Source: JBKJML01 sp046596415
GTDB taxonomy: Bacteria > Actinomycetota > Thermoleophilia > Gaiellales > Gaiellaceae
Direction of reading: 5' to 3'
NCBI GenBank assembly: GCA_046596415.1
Contig: JBKJML010000170.1
Location: 1 to 7,725 of the forward strand
DNA: 7,725 bases
A model generated the notes under the pieces. The model searched no databases. It saw only the letters and a list, made by a program, of their open reading frames with translations, and was not told where the DNA came from. Below are positions 1-5,818 of the stretch, piece after piece. Position 1 is the first letter of the stretch; the number at the start of each line of letters is the position of its first letter. The position numbers and the translations under genes were made by a program.

Positions 1-1
1 G

Positions 2-643
2 CACCTGCTCGTCGTCGACAAGCCCGCCGGCCTCGTCGTGCATCCGTCGGCCGGCCATCGCGGCCCCACACTCGTGCATGGCCTGCTCGAGCACGACATC
101 GCGGGCGGGGACGACGACGACCGTCCGGGCATCGTGCACAGGCTCGACCGGGACACGTCGGGCCTGCTCGTCGTCGCGCGCTCGCCCGAAGCACACGAGG
201 GTCTGCAGGAGCTGATTCGCCGTCACGAGGTCGAGCGGCGCTACCTGGCGCTCGTGCGCGGCGTGCCGCGCTCGCGCAGTGGCCGCATCGACGCACCGAT
301 CGGGCGCGACCGCGCCGACCGGACGCGTCATTCGCTCGATACGCCGACGCCTCGCGCGGCGGTGACGTGGTTCGACGTCCGCGAGGCGCTCCGTGCGCAC
401 GCCCTGCTCGACGTGCGGCTCGAGACGGGGCGGACGCACCAGATTCGTGTCCATCTGGGCGCGATCGACCTACCGGTCTCCGGCGACCCGGTCTACGGCG
501 TCGCGGGCGACCTCGGTCTCGAGCGGCAGTTCCTGCACGCCTACTCGCTCGTGTTCGACCATCCGGTCACCGGTGTCAGGGTCGAAGCGACCTCGCCGCT
601 GCCCGACGATCTCGAGCACGCGCTCCAACAGGCGCGTCGCTAG
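2..643 (+). CDS. RluA/RluD-family 23S rRNA pseudouridine synthase, 5' end missing
   Basis: This enzyme isomerises specific uridines in RNA to pseudouridine; RluD-type members act on 23S rRNA in the cytoplasm. Reading is open from the window edge, so 213 C-terminal residues are visible. The first visible residues (LLVVDKPAGLVVHPSAG) match the start of the catalytic domain, so the usual N-terminal S4-like RNA-binding domain should lie upstream, out of view. The family motif HRLDRDTSG is at visible residues 46-54, with the catalytic Asp at 146-148. RTHQIRVH (144-151), GDPVYG (161-166) and the C-terminal LHAYSLVFDHPVTG follow in the right order. The stop is TAG at 641-643. An in-frame GTG at 38 is internal, not a start. 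The family is certain. Which of RluA, RluC or RluD it equals, and which uridine it modifies, cannot be told from this part. Confidence 0.93.
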   Translation, partial: HLLVVDKPAGLVVHPSAGHRGPTLVHGLLEHDIAGGDDDDRPGIVHRLDRDTSGLLVVARSPEAHEGLQELIRRHEVERRYLALVRGVPRSRSGRIDAPIGRDRADRTRHSLDTPTPRAAVTWFDVREALRAHALLDVRLETGRTHQIRVHLGAIDLPVSGDPVYGVAGDLGLERQFLHAYSLVFDHPVTGVRVEATSPLPDDLEHALQQARR

Positions 644-803
644 ACCGACGCACCGCCGGAAGCCGCTACACTGCAAGCGCTTTTCCACGTTCCGCTCCCC
701 GGCGACCAGGACGGGTGGGGGTGCCGCGGCTTTCAACGCCCGGTTCCGCCCGCGCCCCGCCGGCTTGTATCACACCCAAACCTGAAGGAAAGGGGCTGGT
801 CCC
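644..803 (+). promoter_or_regulatory. rpsB upstream region: probable promoter and 5' leader
   Basis: These 160 bases are the longest non-coding stretch in the window and separate the pseudouridine synthase from the ribosomal protein cluster, so a promoter is expected here. TACACT at 667-672 fits a TAnnnT -10 box, but I see no good -35 at 16-18 bases. A weaker candidate is TTGTAT at 765-770. If the first is used, the leader would be about 125 nt. CCCC (697-700) can pair with GGGG (717-720), and the enclosed ACC (705-707) with GGT (714-716), giving a bulged hairpin; GCCGCGGC (723-730) is self-complementary. There is no U-tract, so I do not call a terminator. Role inferred from position; individual boxes are speculative. 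Confidence 0.35.
788..793 (+). promoter_or_regulatory. Ribosome binding site of rpsB
   Basis: GAAAGG matches the Shine-Dalgarno consensus GAAAGGAGG and ends ten bases before the GTG at 804. It supports that GTG over the in-frame ATG at 819. Confidence 0.7.
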
Positions 804-1700
804 GTGTCAGTCGTCTCCATGCGTGAGCTCCTGGAGGCCGGAGTCCATTTCGGCCACCAGACCCGCCGTTGGAACCCGAAGATGAAGCGATTCATCTTCA
901 CCGAGCGCGGTGGCATCTACATCATCGACCTCCAGCAGACTTCCGAGCTGCTCCAGGAGGCGCACGACTTCGCCCGCAACGTGGCGAGCCGCGGCGGCAA
1001 CATGCTGTTCGTCGGCACGAAGAAGCAGAGCCAGGATGCGGTCGCCGAACACGCGAAGCGTGTCGGCATGCCGTACGTGAACCACCGCTGGCTCGGCGGC
1101 CTGCTCACGAACTGGCGCACGATTCAGGACCGGATCTCGTACCTGCACGACCTGCGCCGCCTGAAGACCGACGGCCAGCTCGACCTGCTGCCGGCCAAGG
1201 AGCGAATCACGATGCTGGCCGAGCTAGAGAAGCTCGAGGCGAACCTCGGCGGCGTCGCCGATCTGCGTCGCCAGCCGGACGCCGTGTTCATCGTCGACCT
1301 CCGGAAGGAGCAGCTCGCGGTGCGTGAGGCGCGCCGCCTCGGATTGCCGATCGTGGCGCTCGTCGACACGAACTGCGACCCCGACGAGGCCGACTACGTG
1401 ATCCCGGGCAACGACGACGCGATCCGCTCGTGCAGCCTGATCATCCGCGCGGTGGCCGACGGCATCGCCGCCGGCCAGACGAAGGTGACGGCGGACGAGT
1501 TCGAGTCGGCCCCGGCCGAAGAGACCATGCCCGAGGAGACGATGCCGGAGGTGCTCCAAGCCGAAGCGGTCGCCGCCGAGCCTGCGGCCGCGGCTCCGAG
1601 GGCCGACGAGGCCGCCACCTCCGAAACCGAGCCCGAGACCGCCGCGCAGGCGGCGCCTGTCGCCGCCGACGCTCCGGGCGAGGAGGGCGAGACCGCGTGA
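804..1700 (+). CDS. rpsB: 30S ribosomal protein S2
   Basis: S2 is a small-subunit protein on the back of the 30S, near the 16S 3' end, needed for bS1 docking in proteobacteria and for initiation. The protein has 298 residues. The start VVSMRELLEAGVHFGHQTRRWNP is the classic S2 N-terminus. It is followed by GTKKQSQDAV (71-80), the HRWLGGLLTNW block (94-104) and LPIVALVDTNCDP (181-193). The GTG at 804 is chosen because it reproduces the usual N-terminus and has a Shine-Dalgarno site. The globular part ends near residue 225; E. coli S2 totals about 241. The remaining ~70 residues are Ala/Glu/Pro-rich, with about 19 acidic residues against one Arg. Such tails are known on actinobacterial S2. The tail includes a tandem EETMP repeat (239-248). 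The stop overlaps the tsf start by four bases, so S2 and EF-Ts are probably translationally coupled. Confidence 0.98.
   Translation: MSVVSMRELLEAGVHFGHQTRRWNPKMKRFIFTERGGIYIIDLQQTSELLQEAHDFARNVASRGGNMLFVGTKKQSQDAVAEHAKRVGMPYVNHRWLGGLLTNWRTIQDRISYLHDLRRLKTDGQLDLLPAKERITMLAELEKLEANLGGVADLRRQPDAVFIVDLRKEQLAVREARRLGLPIVALVDTNCDPDEADYVIPGNDDAIRSCSLIIRAVADGIAAGQTKVTADEFESAPAEETMPEETMPEVLQAEAVAAEPAAAAPRADEAATSETEPETAAQAAPVAADAPGEEGETA
1681..1700 (+). promoter_or_regulatory. tsf ribosome binding site and rpsB/tsf overlap
   Basis: AGGAGG (1681-1686) lies inside the last rpsB codons, ten bases before the GTG at 1697. GTGA at 1697-1700 is both the tsf start and the rpsB TGA stop. This fixes the tsf start and suggests translational coupling. 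Confidence 0.85.
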
Positions 1701-2503
1701 GCGCGATCAGCGCCAGCCTCGTGAAGGAGCTTCGCGACTCGACCGGCGCCGGGATGATGGACTGTAAGCGCGCGCTCGAGGAGACAGACGGCGATGTCGC
1801 TGCCGCCCGGACGCTCTTGCGCGAGAAGGGAATGGCCTCCGCCGGGAAGCGCGCCGGCCGCGAGACGACCGAGGGTCTCGTCGGCAGCACAGCTGACGGC
1901 TCGACGACGACGATGGTCGCGGTCGGCTGCGAGACCGAGCCCGTCTCGAAGAACGACGCCTTCCAGGCCTACGCCGAAAAAGTGCTGAAGGCCGTCGCCG
2001 CAGGTGGCCCGGACGCCGTCGCGGCGCTCGAGGACGAGCGAGTCGAGCTCGTCGCGAAGCTCGGCGAGAACATCGCCATTCGCGGGGCAGAGCGCTACGA
2101 GGCTGCTGACGGCGAGCTTGTGGGTGCCTACGTCCACCCGCCGGCGAACAAGATCGGCGTGATCGTCAAGCTCCAGGGCGGCACGGCGGAGCTGGCGCGG
2201 CAGCTCGCGATGCACGTCTCCTTCGGCGCGCCGGAATGGGCGACGAAGGACGAGGTGCCAGCCGAGACGGTCGCGGCTGAGCGCGAGATCTACCTCCACT
2301 CGGACGAGCTCGCCGGCAAGCCCGAGCAGGCCCTCGAGAAGATCGTCGAGGGGATGCTCCAGAAGCGGTTTTTCGCGGCGCAGCCCGGCGGCGTGCTCAC
2401 CGAGCAGCCGTGGATCCACGACGCGGCCAAGTCGGTCGGGCAGGCGCTCGCCGAGGGCGGCGCGACACTCCTCGCTTTCAAGCGCCTCTCTGTCGCAGAA
2501 TAG
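1697..2503 (+). CDS. tsf: Elongation factor Ts
   Basis: EF-Ts is the guanine nucleotide exchange factor that releases GDP from EF-Tu in the cytoplasm. The 268-residue length fits the full-size form (E. coli 283). The N-terminal EF-Tu-binding UBA-like domain carries LVKELRDSTGAGMMDCKRAL (8-27), which fits the family signature. The core contains MHVSFGAPEW (172-181), corresponding to the E. coli MHIAA segment, and the C-terminal part has the conserved QPWIHDAAKSVGQAL stretch (237-251). Open reading continues far upstream of 1697 in this frame. The GTG at 1697 is chosen because it gives the standard N-terminus and has a strong Shine-Dalgarno site. One oddity stands out: the second signature, normally TDFV, reads TEPV (80-83, bases 1934-1945). 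The rest of the protein looks intact. The stop is TAG, four bases before pyrH. Confidence 0.97.
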   Translation: MSAISASLVKELRDSTGAGMMDCKRALEETDGDVAAARTLLREKGMASAGKRAGRETTEGLVGSTADGSTTTMVAVGCETEPVSKNDAFQAYAEKVLKAVAAGGPDAVAALEDERVELVAKLGENIAIRGAERYEAADGELVGAYVHPPANKIGVIVKLQGGTAELARQLAMHVSFGAPEWATKDEVPAETVAAEREIYLHSDELAGKPEQALEKIVEGMLQKRFFAAQPGGVLTEQPWIHDAAKSVGQALAEGGATLLAFKRLSVAE

Positions 2504-2507
2504 GTCA

Positions 2508-3281
2508 GTGACGCTCCATCCGGAGGAGACGGCAGAGCGGGCGCCCGAGGGCGCCGCTCCGCGTTTCCGGCGCATCCTGATCAAGCTCTCCGGCGAGGCG
2601 CTGATGGGCGACCGCGACTACGGGGTCGACCCGACGACGGTGGAGAACGTGGCACGCGAGATCGCCGAGGTGCAGGCCGGCGGGCTCGAGCTCGCGATCG
2701 TCGTCGGTGGCGGCAACTTCTACCGGGGCATCGCTGCGGCGGCTGAAGGCATGGACCGCGCGACCGGTGACTACGCCGGCATGCTCGCGACCCTCCTGAA
2801 CGCCCTCGCACTCCAGGACGCACTCGAGCGGCAGGGTGCCGTCACCCGGGTCATGTCCGCGCTCGAGGTGTCCGAGGTCGCGGAGCCGTACATCCGCCGG
2901 CGCGCGATGCGGCATCTCGAGAAGGGGCGGATCGTGATCTTCGGCGCGGGCACCGGCAACCCGTTCTTCACCACGGACACGGCCGCCGCACTGCGGGCGC
3001 TCGAAGTGGGCGCCGAGGCGATCCTGATGGGCAAGAACGGTACCCAGGGTGTCTACGACGGCGACCCGAAGCTCGACCCGAACGCGCGCTTCCTGCCTTC
3101 GATCTCGCATCTCGAAGCGATCGAACGCGGCTTGCGTGTGATGGACACGACCGCCCTCTCGCTCTGCATGGAGAACAGCCTGCCGATCTACGTGTTCGAG
3201 CTGGCCGAGGGCAACATCGGACGCGTCGCTGCGGGCGAGCGCGTTGGCACGATCATCTCGACCCCGAGTGAGGAGGGCTGA
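2508..3281 (+). CDS. pyrH: Uridylate (UMP) kinase
   Basis: PyrH phosphorylates UMP to UDP with ATP, the step that feeds pyrimidine nucleotides into RNA, DNA and UDP-sugars. Bacterial PyrH is a hexameric amino-acid-kinase-fold enzyme, generally controlled by GTP and UTP. The protein has 257 residues. Motifs in order are ILIKLSGEAL (23-32, phosphate binding), VVGGGNFYRG (65-74, UMP loop), GDYAGMLATLLNAL (87-100, Asp88 being the UMP-binding acid), GAGTGNPFFTTDTAA (146-160) and MGKNGTQGVYDGDP (174-187). About 20 residues precede the kinase core, somewhat more than in many PyrH proteins, and look unstructured. The GTG at 2508 has almost no Shine-Dalgarno, but no other in-frame start exists before the core, so re-initiation after the tsf stop is likely. 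The stop overlaps frr by one base. Confidence 0.97.
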   Translation: MTLHPEETAERAPEGAAPRFRRILIKLSGEALMGDRDYGVDPTTVENVAREIAEVQAGGLELAIVVGGGNFYRGIAAAAEGMDRATGDYAGMLATLLNALALQDALERQGAVTRVMSALEVSEVAEPYIRRRAMRHLEKGRIVIFGAGTGNPFFTTDTAAALRALEVGAEAILMGKNGTQGVYDGDPKLDPNARFLPSISHLEAIERGLRVMDTTALSLCMENSLPIYVFELAEGNIGRVAAGERVGTIISTPSEEG

Positions 3282-3283
3282 TG
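3271..3283 (+). promoter_or_regulatory. frr ribosome binding site and TGATG junction
   Basis: AGGAGGG (3271-3277) sits in the last pyrH codons and ends three bases before the ATG at 3281. TGATG joins the pyrH stop (3279-3281) to the frr start. Spacing is short, but the match is strong. Confidence 0.8.
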
Positions 3284-3844
3284 GCAGCGATCGAGGAATT
3301 CCTGGCCGACGCCAGGAACCGGATGGACAAATCGATCGAGAGCACGAAGACGGAGTTCAACTCGATCCGCACGGGCCGGGCCTCGGCCGCCCTGCTCGAC
3401 CGGGTCACGATCGACTACTACGGGACGCCGACGCCGCTGAAGAACATGGCGACGATCAACTCGCCGGAACCCCGCATGCTGACCGTGCAGCCGTTCGACC
3501 CGAGCTCGGTGAAGGCGATCGAGCGGGCGATCCAGGAGTCCGACCTCGGCCTGACTCCGTCGAACGACGGCAAGGTGATTCGCCTCCCGATCCCGCAGCT
3601 CACCGAAGAGCGCCGCAAGGAGCTCGTGAAGCTGATCCGGAAGTACGGCGAGGAGGGAAAGATCGCGATCCGCAATGTGCGGCGGGACGTGATGAAGCAC
3701 CTCGAGGAGCTTGTTCGAAACGGTGAGGTCGGCGACGACGAGGAGCGGCGCGCCGAGGCTCAGGTGCAGAAGCTGACCGACGAGCACACGAAGGCGATCG
3801 ACGACCTGCTCAGACACAAAGAGTCGGACATCATGGAGGTGTAG
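3281..3844 (+). CDS. frr: Ribosome recycling factor
   Basis: RRF acts with EF-G to split post-termination ribosomes into subunits so they can start again. At 187 residues it is almost exactly the standard length (about 185). Domain I forms the three-helix bundle from the N- and C-terminal parts: residues 1-29, which run into the RTGRAS motif at 30-35, and 105-187, which contain LTEERRKELVKLIRKYGEEGK and AIRNVRRD. Arg132 falls at the conserved ribosome-contact position. Domain II (about 31-104) contains YYGTPTPLKNMATI, the PEPRMLTVQPFD segment and SNDGKVIRLPIP. The ATG at 3281 has a strong Shine-Dalgarno in pyrH and yields the usual N-terminus. Nothing is odd. Its place after rpsB-tsf-pyrH is one of the most conserved bacterial gene orders. 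Confidence 0.98.
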   Translation: MAAIEEFLADARNRMDKSIESTKTEFNSIRTGRASAALLDRVTIDYYGTPTPLKNMATINSPEPRMLTVQPFDPSSVKAIERAIQESDLGLTPSNDGKVIRLPIPQLTEERRKELVKLIRKYGEEGKIAIRNVRRDVMKHLEELVRNGEVGDDEERRAEAQVQKLTDEHTKAIDDLLRHKESDIMEV

Positions 3845-3870
3845 GGCCTAGCTCTGCGAACCTCCCCCTC

Positions 3871-4620
3871 GTGAAGCTCACCACTCGGATCCGCACGCTG
3901 ACGCGGCTCAAGGCCGCGCCCGAGCCGGAGCTGCCTTCCTCCGCACGGTCGGTTGCGATCATTCTCGACGGCAACTCGCGCTGGGCACGCCGCCGCAGCC
4001 TTTCGACTGCGACCGGGCACCGCGCCGGCACCCGGGCCGTGCGCCGCACCGTGGAGGCGGCGATCGAGCTCGGCGTCCGTGACCTCGTCCTCTACGCGTT
4101 CTCGACCGAGAACTGGAACCGGCCGCCGGACGAGGTCGAGGCGCTGATGGAGATCTTCGCCGAGACGATCGAGCGCGAGTTGCCCGACCTCGCAAAGCAG
4201 GGCGTGCGGACGCGTTTCATCGGCCGCCGCGACCGTGCCCCCGACGAGCTGCGCGAGCGCATGGCCGCGCTCGAGGTGGAGACGGCCGCCAACGACACGC
4301 TGTCGCTCTGGATCGCCTTCGACTACGGTGGCCGGGCCGAGATCGTGGAAGCCGCGCGCCGCCTCGTCGAGGACGGGCTCGCCCCAGAGGAGATCGACGA
4401 GGCGTCACTCTCGGAGCGTCTCTACGCACCTGATCTTCCCGATCCGGACCTCGTGATCCGCACCTCCGGCGAGCTGCGCGTGTCGAACTTCCTGCTCTGG
4501 CAGCTCGCGTACTCCGAGCTCGTCTTCGTGGACACGCTCTGGCCCGACTTCGGGGAGGACGACCTACGCGCCGCGCTGGCTGCGTACGCGAGTCGCAGGC
4601 GACGGTTCGGTGGCCGATGA
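3871..4620 (+). CDS. uppS: Isoprenyl transferase, probable undecaprenyl diphosphate synthase
   Basis: This cis-prenyltransferase adds isopentenyl units to farnesyl diphosphate, normally up to C55, giving the lipid carrier for peptidoglycan precursors. It has 249 residues (E. coli 253). Catalytic Asp33 lies in ILDGNSRWAR (31-40). GHRAGT (49-54), FSTENWNRPPDEV (77-89), FDYGGR (150-155) and DLVIRTSGELRVSNFLLWQLAYSE fit the family. Arg197, Arg203, Ser205 and Glu216 match E. coli Arg194, Arg200, Ser202 and Glu213 with a constant offset. Oddities are Ser36 where most UppS have Gly (DGNGRW) and a basic N-terminal stretch, MKLTTRIRTLTRLK, that could be an amphipathic helix. The GTG at 3871 has no Shine-Dalgarno, but I find no better in-frame start. 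Family is sure; the C55 product length is inferred from the gene's neighbours. Confidence 0.93.
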   Translation: MKLTTRIRTLTRLKAAPEPELPSSARSVAIILDGNSRWARRRSLSTATGHRAGTRAVRRTVEAAIELGVRDLVLYAFSTENWNRPPDEVEALMEIFAETIERELPDLAKQGVRTRFIGRRDRAPDELRERMAALEVETAANDTLSLWIAFDYGGRAEIVEAARRLVEDGLAPEEIDEASLSERLYAPDLPDPDLVIRTSGELRVSNFLLWQLAYSELVFVDTLWPDFGEDDLRAALAAYASRRRRFGGR

Positions 4621-5414
4621 GTAGCTTCTTCTCACGGCTCGCAGTCACCGTGGTCGCGCTGCCGATCGTGCTCTGGCTCGTTTGGGTTGGTGGCTGGTGG
4701 CTCTTCGCGGTCGCGCTGATCGCAGTGCTCGTGGCGCTGCACGAGCTGTACGGGATGGCCCGCTCGTTGCGGCCGCTCGTTCTCGCGGGGTATGCAGGAG
4801 CGATCCTCACCGTCCTCGGTGCGCAGCTCGGCGGTGTCGAATGGCTGATGGGCGGGCTGCTCTCGACCCTCTTGATGGCGTTTCTCCTCTACGGGATCGC
4901 CGACACACGGCAGACGGCCACGATCACGATGAGTGCCACCCTGCTCGGGGTCGCGTGGATCGCGGGCGGCATCTCAGCCCTGCTGCTGCTGCGGGACATT
5001 CCCGAGGACGGCCGGCTCGCGGTCTTCGTCGTCCTGCTTGCTGTCAACGCCGACGACACGGCCGCGTACCTCGTGGGCCGGCTCGTCGGCCGCCACAAGT
5101 TCGCGCCCTCGCTCTCGCCGGCGAAGACCTGGGAGGGGTTCATCGCGGGCAGCCTCGCAGCGATCGCCGTGTGCTTCTTCGGTCTGTACGGAACCGGCTT
5201 CATGGACGGCTGGCGCTCGGTGGTGCTCGGCGGCGCGATCGCGCTCGCCGGAGCTGCCGGAGACCTGTTCGAGTCGGCGCTGAAGCGTGATCTCCAGGTC
5301 AAGGACTCCGGGCGCCTGCTCGGTGCTCACGGAGGCGTGCTCGACCGTGTCGACGCGTTGCTGTTCGCGTCGGTCGCTGCCTTTTATGTCGTCGCCGCTT
5401 TCGGCTACGGTTAA
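4617..5414 (+). CDS. cdsA: Phosphatidate cytidylyltransferase (CDP-diglyceride synthase)
   Basis: CdsA is an integral membrane enzyme joining CTP and phosphatidic acid into CDP-diacylglycerol, the precursor of the membrane phospholipids. The protein has 265 residues, with hydrophobic segments along almost its whole length: about 8-40, 55-70, 78-93, 104-125, 134-145, 175-192, 200-214 and 247-262. The diagnostic C-terminal signature is complete at 220-246: SALKRD, then VKDSG, then AHGGVLDRVD. The conserved cytosolic loop DDTAAYLVGRLVGRHKFAPS followed by LSPAKTWEGF (166-175) is also present. Within the signature the usual PG before HGG reads GA, a minor variation. The ATG at 4617 overlaps the uppS stop by four bases (ATGA). 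Shine-Dalgarno is weak, so coupling to uppS is likely. The stop is TAA at 5412-5414. Confidence 0.97.
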   Translation: MSSFFSRLAVTVVALPIVLWLVWVGGWWLFAVALIAVLVALHELYGMARSLRPLVLAGYAGAILTVLGAQLGGVEWLMGGLLSTLLMAFLLYGIADTRQTATITMSATLLGVAWIAGGISALLLLRDIPEDGRLAVFVVLLAVNADDTAAYLVGRLVGRHKFAPSLSPAKTWEGFIAGSLAAIAVCFFGLYGTGFMDGWRSVVLGGAIALAGAAGDLFESALKRDLQVKDSGRLLGAHGGVLDRVDALLFASVAAFYVVAAFGYG

Positions 5415-5430
5415 CCCCTCCCGTCCCCGG

Positions 5431-5437
5431 AAAGAGG
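5431..5437 (+). promoter_or_regulatory. Ribosome binding site of the lipoprotein gene
   Basis: AAAGAGG ends eight bases before the ATG at 5446, in the 31-base gap after cdsA. It fixes the start of the small lipoprotein and rules out reading it from the in-frame upstream ATG at 5287 inside cdsA. Confidence 0.7.
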
Positions 5438-5445
5438 TTCAGATC

Positions 5446-5793
5446 ATGCGCTTGCTGACACCAGCCCGTGCCTTGCTCGCAGCAGTTCCGGTCGCGCTTC
5501 TGCTCAGCGGTTGTGGCGGCGGCTCGGGCTCCGACAACGGAGCGGTCGCGAACACGGGGGCCAGCTCGGCCGGCAGCAGTGCCGCCTCCGGCGGCCGTAG
5601 CGGCGCCTACCAGGGCGGGTTCGAAATCTGCAGCGGCTCGACCGTCGAGGAGGTCGCGGCGGGCTACGGTGTTTCACCGGCGACCCCCGACGCTGTTTCG
5701 GACTCGATCGCCGAGGCCGTGTCCGGCGGTACGCCCCGCGACGCAGCGGATGCGAAGCAGGGCTGCCTCGACGCGCTCGCGAAGTCGAAGTAG
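5446..5793 (+). CDS. Small predicted lipoprotein of unknown function
   Basis: I do not recognise a named family. The product has 115 residues. It begins with a textbook lipoprotein signal: MRLLTPAR, a hydrophobic run (9-20), then the lipobox LSGC with Cys23 as the predicted lipidation site. It should therefore be anchored on the outer face of the membrane. Residues 24-52 are a low-complexity Gly/Ser/Ala linker, common behind lipobox cysteines. Residues 53-115 form a small domain with two cysteines, Cys62 in FEICSG and Cys107 in QGCLDAL. They bracket probable helices (TVEEVAAGYG, AVSDSIAEAV, DAADAKQGCLDAL), so a disulfide is plausible. The signal peptide, Shine-Dalgarno and position inside the operon argue for a real gene. 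It lies between cdsA and dxr, where most genomes have nothing. A role at the envelope is only an inference. Confidence 0.85.
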   Translation: MRLLTPARALLAAVPVALLLSGCGGGSGSDNGAVANTGASSAGSSAASGGRSGAYQGGFEICSGSTVEEVAAGYGVSPATPDAVSDSIAEAVSGGTPRDAADAKQGCLDALAKSK

Positions 5794-5818
5794 CGCTGCG
5801 GACGCACCTGGTGTCGGC

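Noticed and set aside
675..682. AAGCGCTT palindrome followed by TTCC, considered as a terminator after the pseudouridine synthase
   Set aside because: The stem is too short, has no loop and lacks a proper U-tract.
367..885. Open frame spanning the pseudouridine synthase, the gap and the start of rpsB
   Set aside because: It is out of frame with both real genes, is Arg/Pro-rich and has no motif. The gap 644-803 holds no credible coding sequence.
1430..1696. Upstream extension of the tsf frame
   Set aside because: The extra 89 residues overlap rpsB in another frame and are Arg/Gly-rich. The GTG at 1697 has a strong Shine-Dalgarno and gives the standard EF-Ts N-terminus.
1394..2584. 396-residue open frame on the minus strand across rpsB and tsf
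   Set aside because: It lies antisense to two genes with clear family motifs, and its translation is a low-complexity Arg/Ala/Gly-rich sequence with no recognisable domain. Long antisense frames are expected in G+C-rich coding DNA.
3188..3817. 209-residue open frame on the minus strand across frr
   Set aside because: It mirrors a fully conserved ribosome recycling factor gene. The translation shows no domain and is explained by the base composition of the + strand codons.
5468..5818. Upstream extension of the dxr frame
   Set aside because: The frame stays open back to 5468, but the extension overlaps the lipoprotein gene, is Arg/Ser-rich and has no Dxr similarity. The Rossmann fold starts right after the GTG at 5819.
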